This document shows, piece by piece, positions 23,923 to 31,935 of a stretch of DNA of 64,000 bases; positions within the stretch are counted from its first letter, which is position 1, and each line of letters starts with the position of its first letter. Origin of the DNA: Bradyrhizobium agreste (GTDB lineage Bacteria > Pseudomonadota > Alphaproteobacteria > Rhizobiales > Xanthobacteraceae); the NCBI RefSeq assembly GCF_016031625.1, contig NZ_JACCHP010000015.1, forward strand, positions 69,501 through 133,500. Reading direction: 5' to 3'. The notes below the pieces were generated by a model. It had not been told where the DNA came from, searched no databases, and saw only the letters and a program-made list of their open reading frames with translations. A program made the position numbers and the translations under genes.

Positions 23923-25536
23923 ATGACCGGCGACACCGCAGCCACCATCTCGAAAGCGCGCGAGCATTCCATCGGCGATCTCCTGCGCCGCTCCGCAGGC
24001 CGCGAGCCGAACAAGCTCGCGGTGAGCTGCGGCGATGTCAGCTGGAGCTTCGCCGAGATGGACGCGATCTGCAACCGGCTCGGCCGCGGCCTGCTCGGGC
24101 TCGGCGTCAGGAAGGGCGACCGCCTCGCCGTGCTCTCGCGCAACTCGCACGCCTTCGCTGCGCTACGCTTTGCGGCGGCGCGGATCGGCGCGGTGCTGGT
24201 GCCGATCAACTTCATGCTCAATCCGGACGAGATCAATTTCATCCTGAAGAGTTCCGGCGCAAAGCTGCTCGCGACCGGTGCCGATTTCGTCGGGCCGGCA
24301 CGCGCGGCGAGCGCGAAGGATTGCGCGGTCGAGAAGATGATCTGGCTGCCCGGTGAGGATCCAGCGGCGGCGCCTGCAGACCTCACCACCTTCGATGATC
24401 TCTTGCATCCCGACGGCTCGTTCCTGGACGCCTCTGTCGATAGCCGCGATCTCGCGCAGATCGTCTACACCAGCGGCACGGAGTCTCTGCCCAAGGGCGC
24501 GATGCTGACCCATGAAGCCGTGATGTGGCAGTATGTCAGCTGCATCATCGACGGCGGCATGAGCGTGGACGACAAGTTCCTGCACGCCCTGCCGCTTTAT
24601 CACTGCGCCCAGCTGGATGTGTTCCTGGGTCCGCAGGTGTATCTCGGCGCCTCCGGCGTCATCACGGGCAAGCCGACCGCCGACAACATCCTGGCGCTGA
24701 TCCAGGCGCACAGGATCACCTCGTTCTTCGCGCCGCCGACGATCTGGATCGCGATGCTGCGCTCGCCGAACTTCGACAAGACCGATCTGTCGACTTTGCA
24801 GAAGGGCTATTACGGCGCCTCGATCATGCCGGTGGAAATCTTGCTCGAGCTTCAGCGTCGTCTACCCGCCGTGAAATTCTGGAATTTCTACGGCCAGACC
24901 GAGATCGCGCCGCTCGCGACCGTGCTGCGGCCGGAGGATCAGCTCCGCAAGGCCGGCTCAGCCGGCAAGCCCGTGCTCAATGTCGAGACGCGCGTCGTCA
25001 ACACGGCGATGGAGGACGTCAAGGTCGGCGAAGTCGGCGAGATCGTGCATCGCTCGCCGCATCTGCTCTCCGGCTATTACAACGATCCGGTCAAGACCGC
25101 GGCGGCATTCACCGGCGGCTGGTTTCATTCCGGCGATCTCGCCACCGTCGACGAGGAAGGCCACATCACCGTGGTCGACCGCGTCAAGGACATGATCAAG
25201 ACCGGCGGCGAGAACGTCGCGAGCCGGGAGGTTGAGGAGATGGTCTATCGCATTCCAGAGGTCTCCGAGGTCGCGGTCGTCGGCCTGCCCGATCCGCGCT
25301 GGATCGAGGCGGTGACCGCCATCGTCGTGGTCAAGACCGGGGCAAGGCTCGACGAAGACACCGTCATCAAGCATTGCGCCGGCCAGATGGCCCATTTCAA
25401 GGTCCCCAAGCGCGTGATCTTCGTGGATAGCCTGCCGAAGAATCCGAGCGGCAAGCTGCTCAAGCGCGAGCTGCGCCAGCGCTTCCTCGGCGGCGAGACG
25501 CTCGACAAGGCGGTCCAGAAGAGCTTTGGGACGTGA
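23923..25536 (+). CDS. AMP-dependent acyl-CoA synthetase/ligase
   Basis: This 537-aa ANL-superfamily enzyme activates a carboxylic acid via acyl-AMP to its CoA thioester. The phosphate loop reads YTSGTESLPKG, with ES in place of the usual TG. Motif A5 is YGQTE, A7 is HSGDLATVDEEG, A8 is VVDRVKDMIKTGGENVASREVE, and the C-terminal catalytic Lys lies in NPSGKLLKRELR. The start MTGDTAATI has GGGGAAG upstream; a longer frame from 23830 lacks family similarity. It looks like a medium- or aryl-chain enzyme of the FadD/CaiC type. Confidence 0.88.
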   Translation: MTGDTAATISKAREHSIGDLLRRSAGREPNKLAVSCGDVSWSFAEMDAICNRLGRGLLGLGVRKGDRLAVLSRNSHAFAALRFAAARIGAVLVPINFMLNPDEINFILKSSGAKLLATGADFVGPARAASAKDCAVEKMIWLPGEDPAAAPADLTTFDDLLHPDGSFLDASVDSRDLAQIVYTSGTESLPKGAMLTHEAVMWQYVSCIIDGGMSVDDKFLHALPLYHCAQLDVFLGPQVYLGASGVITGKPTADNILALIQAHRITSFFAPPTIWIAMLRSPNFDKTDLSTLQKGYYGASIMPVEILLELQRRLPAVKFWNFYGQTEIAPLATVLRPEDQLRKAGSAGKPVLNVETRVVNTAMEDVKVGEVGEIVHRSPHLLSGYYNDPVKTAAAFTGGWFHSGDLATVDEEGHITVVDRVKDMIKTGGENVASREVEEMVYRIPEVSEVAVVGLPDPRWIEAVTAIVVVKTGARLDEDTVIKHCAGQMAHFKVPKRVIFVDSLPKNPSGKLLKRELRQRFLGGETLDKAVQKSFGT

Positions 25537-25546
25537 GACTCTTGCC

Positions 25547-26746
25547 TCAATACTTCCTCACCGCCGCACCGAAGGCCAGCCACAGCGCGATCGACGCGAG
25601 GCCAAAGCCGCCGAGCAGCAGGAAGGTCGGTCCGTAGCCGATCCATTGCGCGATCCACCCGCCGAGGGCGGGACTGAGGCTCGCGCCGACGCCCTGCACG
25701 GTGATCACGGCGCCCTGGCCGAGATTGATGCGGCCGGTGCCGTTGAGCGCGCGCGCGACCATGCCGGGGACGGCGACCGTTTGCAGTCCGGTGCCGATGC
25801 CGTCGAGCACCTGCATCGGCACGACGCCCCACCATCCCGTGACGAAGAAGGCGAGCACGCCGCGGATGGGCAAGAACGTGAAAGATACCAGGATCACCGG
25901 CCAGTAATTGCGCTTGCTGGCGGCCTTCATCGCGATCAGCGAGGTCACGATCATCACGCCCTGTGCGATCACCACGGTGGTTGCGACGAAGCTCGGGCCG
26001 TTGGCCTGTCCCTCGGCGACCGCGGCAAGTCCGTATAGCGGCACGATCGCGGCATTGCCGAGGTGGAACAGCGCGAGGGCGAGAGCCAGCACGAGCAGCG
26101 CCTTGTGCTTCAGCAGCATCGTCATCGCATCCGGCGGCGCCTTGGAATCGTCCTCCTTGCTGCCGCGCGCGGCGCGATCGTCGATCGCCTTGGCGGGAAT
26201 CATCAGCACGCAGGCGATGGCGATGGCACCGAATACGGCCGCCAGCGCGAATACGGCGACATAGCCGAACTTGTAGCCGAGATAACCCGACAATGCGGCG
26301 CCAGCCATATTGCCGGCATGGTTGTAGGCCTGGTTGCGGCCGTTGAGCGCATTGAAGCCCTTCTGCTTGGCGATGCCGAGCGTGATACCCGTGACCGCCG
26401 GCACGATTGCGGCGCTCGCCAGCGATTGCGCGACTTGCGAGAACGTCACCGCCCAGAAGTTTTGCGAGATCAGGATGATCGCGGATGCCGCGACCACGCA
26501 GATGCCGGGAATGACCACCCACAGCCGCTTGTTGCGGCTGGAATCGATGAAGCCGCCGATCGGCGTGGTGATCAGCATGCCCGCGACATTGCCGATGGTC
26601 ATGGCGGTGCCGATCAGCCCGCTGGCCCAGCCACGCTCCTGGAGGAATACCCCGACGAACGGCCCGATGCCCGACTGCATGTCGGCCATAAAGAAGTTGA
26701 GTGCGAACAGGGGCCAGATGCGAGACGTTGAAGGGCGCGATGTCAT
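25547..26746 (-). CDS. MFS transporter
   Basis: This 399-aa membrane protein has about 12 predicted segments. The loop after segment 2 (GGFIDSSRNKRLW) matches the MFS GxxxDxxxRR-type signature, and a basic/acidic loop (AIDDRAARGSKEDDSKAPPD) separates the two halves. The ATG at 26746 gives a normal N-terminus (MTSRPSTSRIWPLFALNFF); the frame opens earlier at 26908 without support. Its stop is 10 bp from that of the convergent acyl-CoA synthetase. The substrate is unknown. Confidence 0.85.
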   Translation of the reverse strand: MTSRPSTSRIWPLFALNFFMADMQSGIGPFVGVFLQERGWASGLIGTAMTIGNVAGMLITTPIGGFIDSSRNKRLWVVIPGICVVAASAIILISQNFWAVTFSQVAQSLASAAIVPAVTGITLGIAKQKGFNALNGRNQAYNHAGNMAGAALSGYLGYKFGYVAVFALAAVFGAIAIACVLMIPAKAIDDRAARGSKEDDSKAPPDAMTMLLKHKALLVLALALALFHLGNAAIVPLYGLAAVAEGQANGPSFVATTVVIAQGVMIVTSLIAMKAASKRNYWPVILVSFTFLPIRGVLAFFVTGWWGVVPMQVLDGIGTGLQTVAVPGMVARALNGTGRINLGQGAVITVQGVGASLSPALGGWIAQWIGYGPTFLLLGGFGLASIALWLAFGAAVRKY

Positions 26747-26922
26747 CGAGACGCTGAACTTGATGCTGCCGATCGAACCGGATCTCACATGTGGCAGCAC
26801 TGGGGGTGCCCGGGGCGGACCAGAACTTAACCTGCTCTCATCGCGTTGGTTCCGGCTGCTCTTGCGATCCGGCGGCTGCGACGTCATGTCTTGCAAGAAT
26901 GGACTCATGACGGATCACCGCA

Positions 26923-27549
26923 ATGGCCCTCTGGACCTGCGCAACCTGCGGCGCTCAATTCCCGGATAGCGTAAATCCCCCTACGGCCTGTCCGATCTGC
27001 GAGGACGAGCGCCAGTTCGTCGGGTGGAGCGGTCAGGCCTTCCTCACGCGCGAGGAGCTCGCGCGCAAGCACCGATTGGTGGGGCGCGACGATCTCGGCC
27101 TGACCGGGATCGGGATGGAGCCGAGCTTTGCCATCGGGCAGCGTGCGCTGCTGGTGCCCGACGGCGACGGCTGCGTGATGTGGGATTGCATTCCACTCGC
27201 GACCGACGAGGCCATCCAGCACGTCGCCGCACTCGGCGGCCTGCTGCGCACCGGCGGCCACTTCGCCGGCGCCACCGTGCTGCATTATGCGCGTGGTGCG
27301 GACGGCAAAGGCGCGCTGCTCACGGGGGACATCGCGCAGGTGACGATGGACCGGCGCTTCGTCAGCTTCATGTATTCCTATCCGAACTACATGCCGCTCA
27401 ACGCCGCCGCGGTGCGGCGGATTGCGTCAGTCGTCGAGCCGCTCGCCTTCGACCGGGTCTACGGCGCCTGGTGGGGCCGCAACATCGCCAGCGGCGCCAA
27501 GGCGGCGTTTGCCGCGTCGGTCGCGCGCTATCTCGCGGCCATCGCCTGA
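26923..27549 (+). CDS. MBL-fold hydrolase-like protein with an internal deletion of the metal-binding core
   Basis: This 208-aa protein starts with a zinc-ribbon-like CATCGAQFP..CPICEDERQ, then the first beta sheet of an MBL-fold protein (GLTGIGMEPSFAIGQRALLV, CVMWDCIPLATDEAIQHVAALGGL). Full-length homologues, as I recall them, continue with a HxHxDH-like stretch (SHPHYY..) and about 60 more residues before the GGHFxGGTVLH motif. Here GGLL runs straight into RTGGHFAGATVLHYA. The frame and both flanks are intact and the C-terminus (LLTGDIAQVTMDRRFVSFMYSYPN) is normal. It is probably inactive. Confidence 0.75.
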   Translation: MALWTCATCGAQFPDSVNPPTACPICEDERQFVGWSGQAFLTREELARKHRLVGRDDLGLTGIGMEPSFAIGQRALLVPDGDGCVMWDCIPLATDEAIQHVAALGGLLRTGGHFAGATVLHYARGADGKGALLTGDIAQVTMDRRFVSFMYSYPNYMPLNAAAVRRIASVVEPLAFDRVYGAWWGRNIASGAKAAFAASVARYLAAIA

Positions 27550-27591
27550 GCCGGGTTGGGAATCGGATTTTTCTTGCCGGTCCCAAATAAC

Positions 27592-27606
27592 TGTACTAAA
27601 AGTACA
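27592..27606. promoter_or_regulatory. palindrome upstream of the MetX-like/desaturase unit
   Basis: TGTACT-AAA-AGTACA is a perfect inverted repeat, 88 bp upstream of the MetX-like gene, followed by TTATAAG, which could be a -10 box. Sites of this type are bound by TetR-type repressors, but no such gene is adjacent. Confidence 0.45.
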
Positions 27607-27693
27607 TTATAAGGCGGGACGCATCTGGCCAAAGCGGGCATGATCGATGCATCGCGGACGCCGGGAAGACCTCCGTGAGCGGGAGCTGAGTGC

Positions 27694-28710
27694 ATGACGG
27701 CGCAGCGCGATTACGAGATCTTCGAGGCCGGCGACGTCGCGCTCCAATCCGGGAGCGTTTTTCCCGCGCTGAAGCTCGCCTACAAGACCTACGGCACGCT
27801 GAGCCCGGCCAGGGACAACGTCATTCTCTATCCGACCTCGTTCAGCGCGCAGCACACCGACACGGAATGGCTGATCGGCCCGGACAGCGTGCTCGATCCC
27901 ACGCGTTACTTCATCATCATCCCGAACCTGTTCGGCAATGGGCTGTCGTCTTCGCCCTCGAACACGCCTGCGCCATTCCCCGAGGTGAGCTATCACGACG
28001 CCATCGCGGTCCAGCACCGGCTGCTCACCGAACGCTTCGGCATCTCGAAGCTTGCGCTGGTCTATGGCTGGTCGATGGGCGGCATGCAGGCCTATCACTG
28101 GTCGGCGCTGCATCCCGACATGGTCGAGCGTGCCGCGATCGTCTGCGGCAGCGCCCGCTGCTCACCATACAATTACGTCTTCCTCGAAAGCGTGAAGGCC
28201 GCGCTCACGGCCGATCCCGCCTTCCGCGATGGCCGTTTCCTCGAAAGACCCGTCGCCGGCTACCGCGCCATGGGACGGGTCTACGCCGGCTGGGCGATGT
28301 CGCACGGCTTCTATCGCGACGAGCTCTGGCGCGAGGCGGGCTTCATCTCACTCGAGGACTATCTCACCCGCGCCTGGGACGCGACCTTCGCGCGGCGCGA
28401 TGCCAACGATCTCCTGGCACAGATCGGCATCTGGCAGAATGGCGATATCAGCCGGTGTGCGTCGTTCGCCGGCGATCTCGATCGCGCGCTGGCGGCGATC
28501 AAGGCACACATGCTGCTGATGCCGGGCGCAACCGACCGCTATTTCGACGTGCACGACAACGAGGACGAGCTCGGCAAGCTCGTCAACGCGAGATCGGCCG
28601 TGCTGCATCCGATCCCATCGCTGCATGGCCATCGCGCCGGCAACCCCGTCAACAATCCGCGCGACCAGGCCTTCATCAAGGCCGAGGTCGCCGCGCTTCT
28701 CCGCAAGTAG
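27694..28710 (+). CDS. MetX-like alpha/beta-hydrolase (homoserine O-acetyltransferase family)
   Basis: This 338-aa protein has the alpha/beta-hydrolase fold with nucleophile S127 in YGWSMGGMQ, Asp in MLLMPGATDRYFD and His in SLHGHRAGNP. The N-terminus (LQSGSVFPALKLAYKTYGTLSPARDNVILYPTSF) is that of the MetX group, but NSL/F-type motifs of true homoserine acetyltransferases (the RRQ-Y signature) are not visible. It may be an acyltransferase or hydrolase on another substrate. It lies 14 bp upstream of the desaturase gene in one operon. Confidence 0.82.
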   Translation: MTAQRDYEIFEAGDVALQSGSVFPALKLAYKTYGTLSPARDNVILYPTSFSAQHTDTEWLIGPDSVLDPTRYFIIIPNLFGNGLSSSPSNTPAPFPEVSYHDAIAVQHRLLTERFGISKLALVYGWSMGGMQAYHWSALHPDMVERAAIVCGSARCSPYNYVFLESVKAALTADPAFRDGRFLERPVAGYRAMGRVYAGWAMSHGFYRDELWREAGFISLEDYLTRAWDATFARRDANDLLAQIGIWQNGDISRCASFAGDLDRALAAIKAHMLLMPGATDRYFDVHDNEDELGKLVNARSAVLHPIPSLHGHRAGNPVNNPRDQAFIKAEVAALLRK

Positions 28711-28724
28711 GGCAGGCAACGATC

Positions 28725-29672
28725 ATGAGCGACGCAACCGTTTCAGACACCAATCATCGCCTGAAGCCGCTGACGCCGGCCAAGCTGCGCGAATTGTCAG
28801 TTCGCTCCGACCTCAGGGGTGCCGCGCAGAGCCTCGGCCATTACGGCGTGATTGTGCTGGTGGGCGCGCTGATCTGGATGGTTTCGTCGAGCTGGGGCGC
28901 GCTCTGGGCGCTGCCGCTGATGGTGGTGCAGGGCTATGTCGTCGCCTTCCTGTTCATGGCGGTGCACGAGACCGCGCACAAAACGGCGTTCAGGAGCCGG
29001 GGCCTCAATCTCGGCGTCGGCTATCTGTCGGCCTTCATCATCGGGCTGCCTTACGAATATTACTGCCTGTTTCACTGGGACCATCATCGCTACACGCAGG
29101 ACCCGGAACGGGACCCCGAGCTGATCGTCGGCGTGAAGGTGACGTCCGACGCGCAGCTTGCGATCGCCTATAGCGGCCTGCTCCAGGTCGCCGGCCGTCT
29201 GCGGCTGATGCTCGGCCATGCGATCACCGGCAAGGTCGTCGTGCCATGGATTCCCGAGAGCAAGCGCAGCACCATCGTGGCTGAGGCGCGCGCCTATGTC
29301 GCGCTCTACGCCCTGCTGCTCGCGCTGTCGCTGTGGTTCTCTTCAGCGCTGCTGCTATGGGTATGGATCGTCCCGCTTGTGATCGGGCAAATCTTCCTGC
29401 GGCCCTATCTCTACGCCGAGCATACCGGTTGCGACCGCAGCCGCAGCGCCTTTCAGAACACCCGCACGACTTACACCGGCGCGATCGTCAAATGGTTCGC
29501 GTGGAACATGCCCTATCATGTCGAGCACCACGCTTATCCCTCGATCCCCTTTCACGCCCTGCCGAAGCTGAACGCGATCGTCGATGGCGAGATCGTCCAT
29601 CGCGGCCGCGGCTACATCAGAACGACGCGCGAGACCTGGGCCTGGTTTCGGCGGGCGCGGCCGGCCAGCTAG
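28725..29672 (+). CDS. membrane fatty acid desaturase family protein
   Basis: This 315-aa membrane protein has the di-iron histidine boxes HETAHK, HWDHH and HVEHH, plus a further His in LYAEHTGCD. Hydrophobic segments lie at about 45-85, 100-115 and 185-225. It inserts double bonds or hydroxyl groups into acyl chains or related lipids. The ATG at 28725 has GGCAGGCAACG upstream and follows the MetX-like gene by 14 bp. Confidence 0.88.
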   Translation: MSDATVSDTNHRLKPLTPAKLRELSVRSDLRGAAQSLGHYGVIVLVGALIWMVSSSWGALWALPLMVVQGYVVAFLFMAVHETAHKTAFRSRGLNLGVGYLSAFIIGLPYEYYCLFHWDHHRYTQDPERDPELIVGVKVTSDAQLAIAYSGLLQVAGRLRLMLGHAITGKVVVPWIPESKRSTIVAEARAYVALYALLLALSLWFSSALLLWVWIVPLVIGQIFLRPYLYAEHTGCDRSRSAFQNTRTTYTGAIVKWFAWNMPYHVEHHAYPSIPFHALPKLNAIVDGEIVHRGRGYIRTTRETWAWFRRARPAS

Positions 29673-29684
29673 CTCAACGCAAAA

Positions 29685-29707
29685 CTCCGGCCGCAATGCG
29701 GCCGGAG
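29685..29707. terminator. bidirectional terminator between convergent genes
   Basis: CTCCGGCCGC (29685-29694) pairs with GCGGCCGGAG (29698-29707) over a 3-nt loop. The minus strand continues TTTTGCG and the plus strand CTTTG. It serves both the desaturase and the small secreted-protein gene. Confidence 0.75.
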
Positions 29708-29727
29708 CTTTGTCGTGAAGGCGGATA

Positions 29728-29976
29728 TCAGTAAATCCCGTAGGCGCAGACGTTCACGACGCGCACGCGCAGGCCGTGACGGGTCTGGACCAGGCGCTCC
29801 TGGTAGCAGTTGCTGACGCCAGTGTTGACGTAGACACCGCCGAAGCCCCAGCCGGGACCCCAGTAATGACCCCAGTGGTGATGATGGAAGCCACCGGCCG
29901 AAGCGGCGGTGGGCGCGAGAGCGGCAACGCCGAGCGAGCCGGCAGCGATCAGACCAAGAGCAAGCTTACGAAACAT
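29728..29976 (-). CDS. small secreted Gly/His/Trp-rich protein
   Basis: This 82-aa protein has a clear signal peptide (MFRKLALGLIAAGSLGVAALAPTAASA). The mature part is short, GGFHHHHWGHYWGPGWGFGG and then VYVNTGVSNCYQERLVQTRHGLRVRVVNVCAYGIY, with two cysteines that may form a disulfide. Rhizobiales genomes carry several proteins of this type, and their function is unknown. GGAG lies 7 nt before the ATG at 29976; the ATG at 29982 is too close to it. The His cluster could bind metal, but this is a guess. Confidence 0.72.
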   Translation of the reverse strand: MFRKLALGLIAAGSLGVAALAPTAASAGGFHHHHWGHYWGPGWGFGGVYVNTGVSNCYQERLVQTRHGLRVRVVNVCAYGIY

Positions 29977-30113
29977 CTTCATTCTCCATTTGGCGCTGGG
30001 GCCATTGTTGCGTCCCTGCATTTCGGTCGAGACGAGACGCGATCGCGTTCACGGCGAGCGGGAAGAATCGTGTTTCAGGATTGTTTCGTCGGCTTTGGCA
30101 AAACATGCCGCGG

Positions 30114-30397
30114 TCAGGCTTTGCGCGCCGCGCGATAGCGCGCGACCATCGACTGCGTCATCTCGGCCATCTTGTCGCGGAGATCGGCCGGTTCCAGCAC
30201 TTCGGCCTCCGGACCGAGCCGCAGCAATTCGGCCGCGGCGTGCCACGACGTCTTGCCGACCGGCACGCGCGCAATGCGCCAGCCGTCTGCGTCGGCTACC
30301 TCCTCGAGCTGCGTGCGCCCTCCGCGAGCTCGGGCGCGGTGGCCTGTCCCCTGGCCTGGAGGGTGGTGAGGATCGACAGCATCCGGCTCGCGCGCAT
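30114..30397 (-). pseudogene. WYL-domain (YafY-type) regulator broken by a large internal deletion
   Basis: The start at 30397 gives MRASRMLSILTTLQARGQATAPELAE, the first HTH helices of a YafY-type regulator. After GAR SSRR the frame ends. In another frame from about 30330 the typical C-terminus continues (RTQLEEVADADGWRIARVPVG..LLRLGPEAEVLEPADLRDKM) to a stop at 30114. Compared with the intact 232-aa homologue at 36908-37606, about 150 codons with the rest of the HTH and the WYL domain are missing and the remaining ends are out of frame. Its presumed target, the GST gene across the operator, is also broken. Confidence 0.85.
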
Positions 30398-30410
30398 GAT
30401 CCCTTAAATC

Positions 30411-30435
30411 ATACCTGACACAGGATGTCAGGTAT
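30411..30435. promoter_or_regulatory. operator palindrome between the broken WYL regulator and GST genes
   Basis: ATACCTGACA-N5-TGTCAGGTAT has perfect 10-bp arms and lies between the divergent starts at 30397 and 30484. It resembles the palindrome in front of the intact WYL/GST module (37665-37688), including the shared AGGATGT centre. Confidence 0.75.
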
Positions 30436-30483
30436 GGTCCGCTACAACCGGCGCCATCGCCAGCCGGCCAAATGGAGACTGCC

Positions 30484-31129
30484 ATGACCGATCCGAACCG
30501 CATCACCTTGTTCTATTCGCCGCAGACGCGCGCCACCGGCACGCGTGTGCTGCTGGAGGAGCTGGGGGCTCCCTACGATCTGCACGTCCTCAACATGAAG
30601 GCCGGCGATCAGCGCAAGCCCGCTTATCTCGCCGTCAACCCACTCGGCAAGGTGCCGGCCATTCGCCACGGCGAGGCGCTGGTCGACCGAGCAGGTCGCG
30701 ATCACCATCTATCTCGCCGATTTGTTCCCGCAGGCGGGGCTGACGCCCGCCCTGAACGATCCGCTGCGCGGGCCTTATCTGCGCTGGATCGCCTATTACG
30801 GGTCGTCGTTCGAGCCCGCCTTGATCGACAAGTTCATGCAGCGTGAGCCGGCGCCGATCACGCAATCGCTCTATGCCGATTACGACACGATGCTGGGTGC
30901 GCTCGAGGCCCAGCTGGCGAAAGGGCCCTATCTGCTCGGCGAGCGCATGACGGCGGCCGACGTCTTGTGGGGCGTCGCCTTCAACTGGACCATGAAGTTC
31001 GGCATCGTGCCGAAGAAGGGCGTGTTCGTCCGCTATGCCGAGCGCATGACGGCGCGGCCGGCGTTCCAGCGAGTCACCGCCGGCGACGCCGAGATGGCGG
31101 CGCAGCATGCGGCTGCGACTGGGGGATGA
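30484..31129 (+). pseudogene. glutathione S-transferase gene with a +1 frameshift
   Basis: The N-terminal thioredoxin-like domain (MTDPNRITLFYSPQTRATGTRVLLEELG..NPLGKVPAIRHGEALV) is in one frame up to about 30684. The rest (TEQVAIT-like continuation, YLADLFPQAGLTPALND..TAADVLWGVAFNW) is in the next frame and ends at 31129. At 30682-30691 GTC-G-ACC-GAG has one extra base; removing it restores VTEQVAIT. Homologues are about 210 aa, which fits the joined product. GGAGACTGCC precedes the ATG at 30484. A sequencing error is possible, but the neighbouring regulator is also broken, which favours real decay. Confidence 0.82.
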
Positions 31130-31138
31130 GACGCCGCT

Positions 31139-31924
31139 TCAGAACCGCGGCGCCCGCTTCTCGGCGAACGCCTTGATGCCTTCCTTAATCTCGTCGCCGC
31201 GCATGCTGTCGCGGTGGCGCCCGTCGGCGGCGCCTTCGTCGAGCTCGCCGCGGGCGAACTCGTTGATTGCGCGCTTCATGCCGCGCATCGCCTGCGGGGC
31301 GTTGCCGGCCAGGACGCCAGCAAGCTTGTCGACCTCCTCGTCCAGGAATTCCACCGGCACCATCGCGGTGAGATAGCCGATGCGCAGCATCTCCGGCGCG
31401 CTGATCTTCTGTGCGGTCAGGAACAGCTTCTTCGCATTGTCGACGCCGAGGCGGGTCACGTAGCGCTTGATGCCGCTCGGGTAGTAATGCAGCCCAAGGC
31501 GCGCCGCCGGCATGAACATTTCCGCGGTATCGACGCCGATGCGGAAATCGCAGGCGAGCGCGAGGTCGGTCGAGCCGCCATAGACGCCACCGTTGAGCCG
31601 GCAGATCGTCGGCACGCCGAGATCCTCGAGCCGGTTGACGACCGCCTCGAAGGCCGAGCCCGCGCTCTGCTGCTCGCTTGGGCTGACAGCGCGTTCCGCC
31701 ACCGAATTGAGATCGTAGCCGGCGGAGAAGGCGCGCCCTGTGCCAGTCAGCACCAGCACGCGAAGATCGGGATCGGCCTCGACGCGGTCGAACAATCTCG
31801 TCAATTCGCCGAGATCTTCCGCCTGCAATCGGTTGAGATGCTTCGGCCGGTTGAGGCGGATGGTGGCGCGGGCGCCGGTGATTTCGAGCAGGGGGCCGGT
31901 GGCTGCGTCGGCTATGTCCGACAT
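31139..31924 (-). CDS. enoyl-CoA hydratase/isomerase family protein
   Basis: This 261-aa crotonase-fold protein has the first oxyanion strand in GTGRAFSAGYDLNSV and the second in RLNGGVYGGSTDLALACD. Catalytic glutamates of classical hydratases are not obvious (STDLALA replaces the usual GGGxELA), so it may be an isomerase or have another reaction. Two starts are possible: ATG 31936, which overlaps the channel gene's stop (TAATG), or ATG 31924 with GGAGA at a good distance; I chose the latter. It forms an operon with the K+ channel gene. Confidence 0.82.
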   Translation of the reverse strand: MSDIADAATGPLLEITGARATIRLNRPKHLNRLQAEDLGELTRLFDRVEADPDLRVLVLTGTGRAFSAGYDLNSVAERAVSPSEQQSAGSAFEAVVNRLEDLGVPTICRLNGGVYGGSTDLALACDFRIGVDTAEMFMPAARLGLHYYPSGIKRYVTRLGVDNAKKLFLTAQKISAPEMLRIGYLTAMVPVEFLDEEVDKLAGVLAGNAPQAMRGMKRAINEFARGELDEGAADGRHRDSMRGDEIKEGIKAFAEKRAPRF

Positions 31925-31935
31925 TCTTGTCTCCA

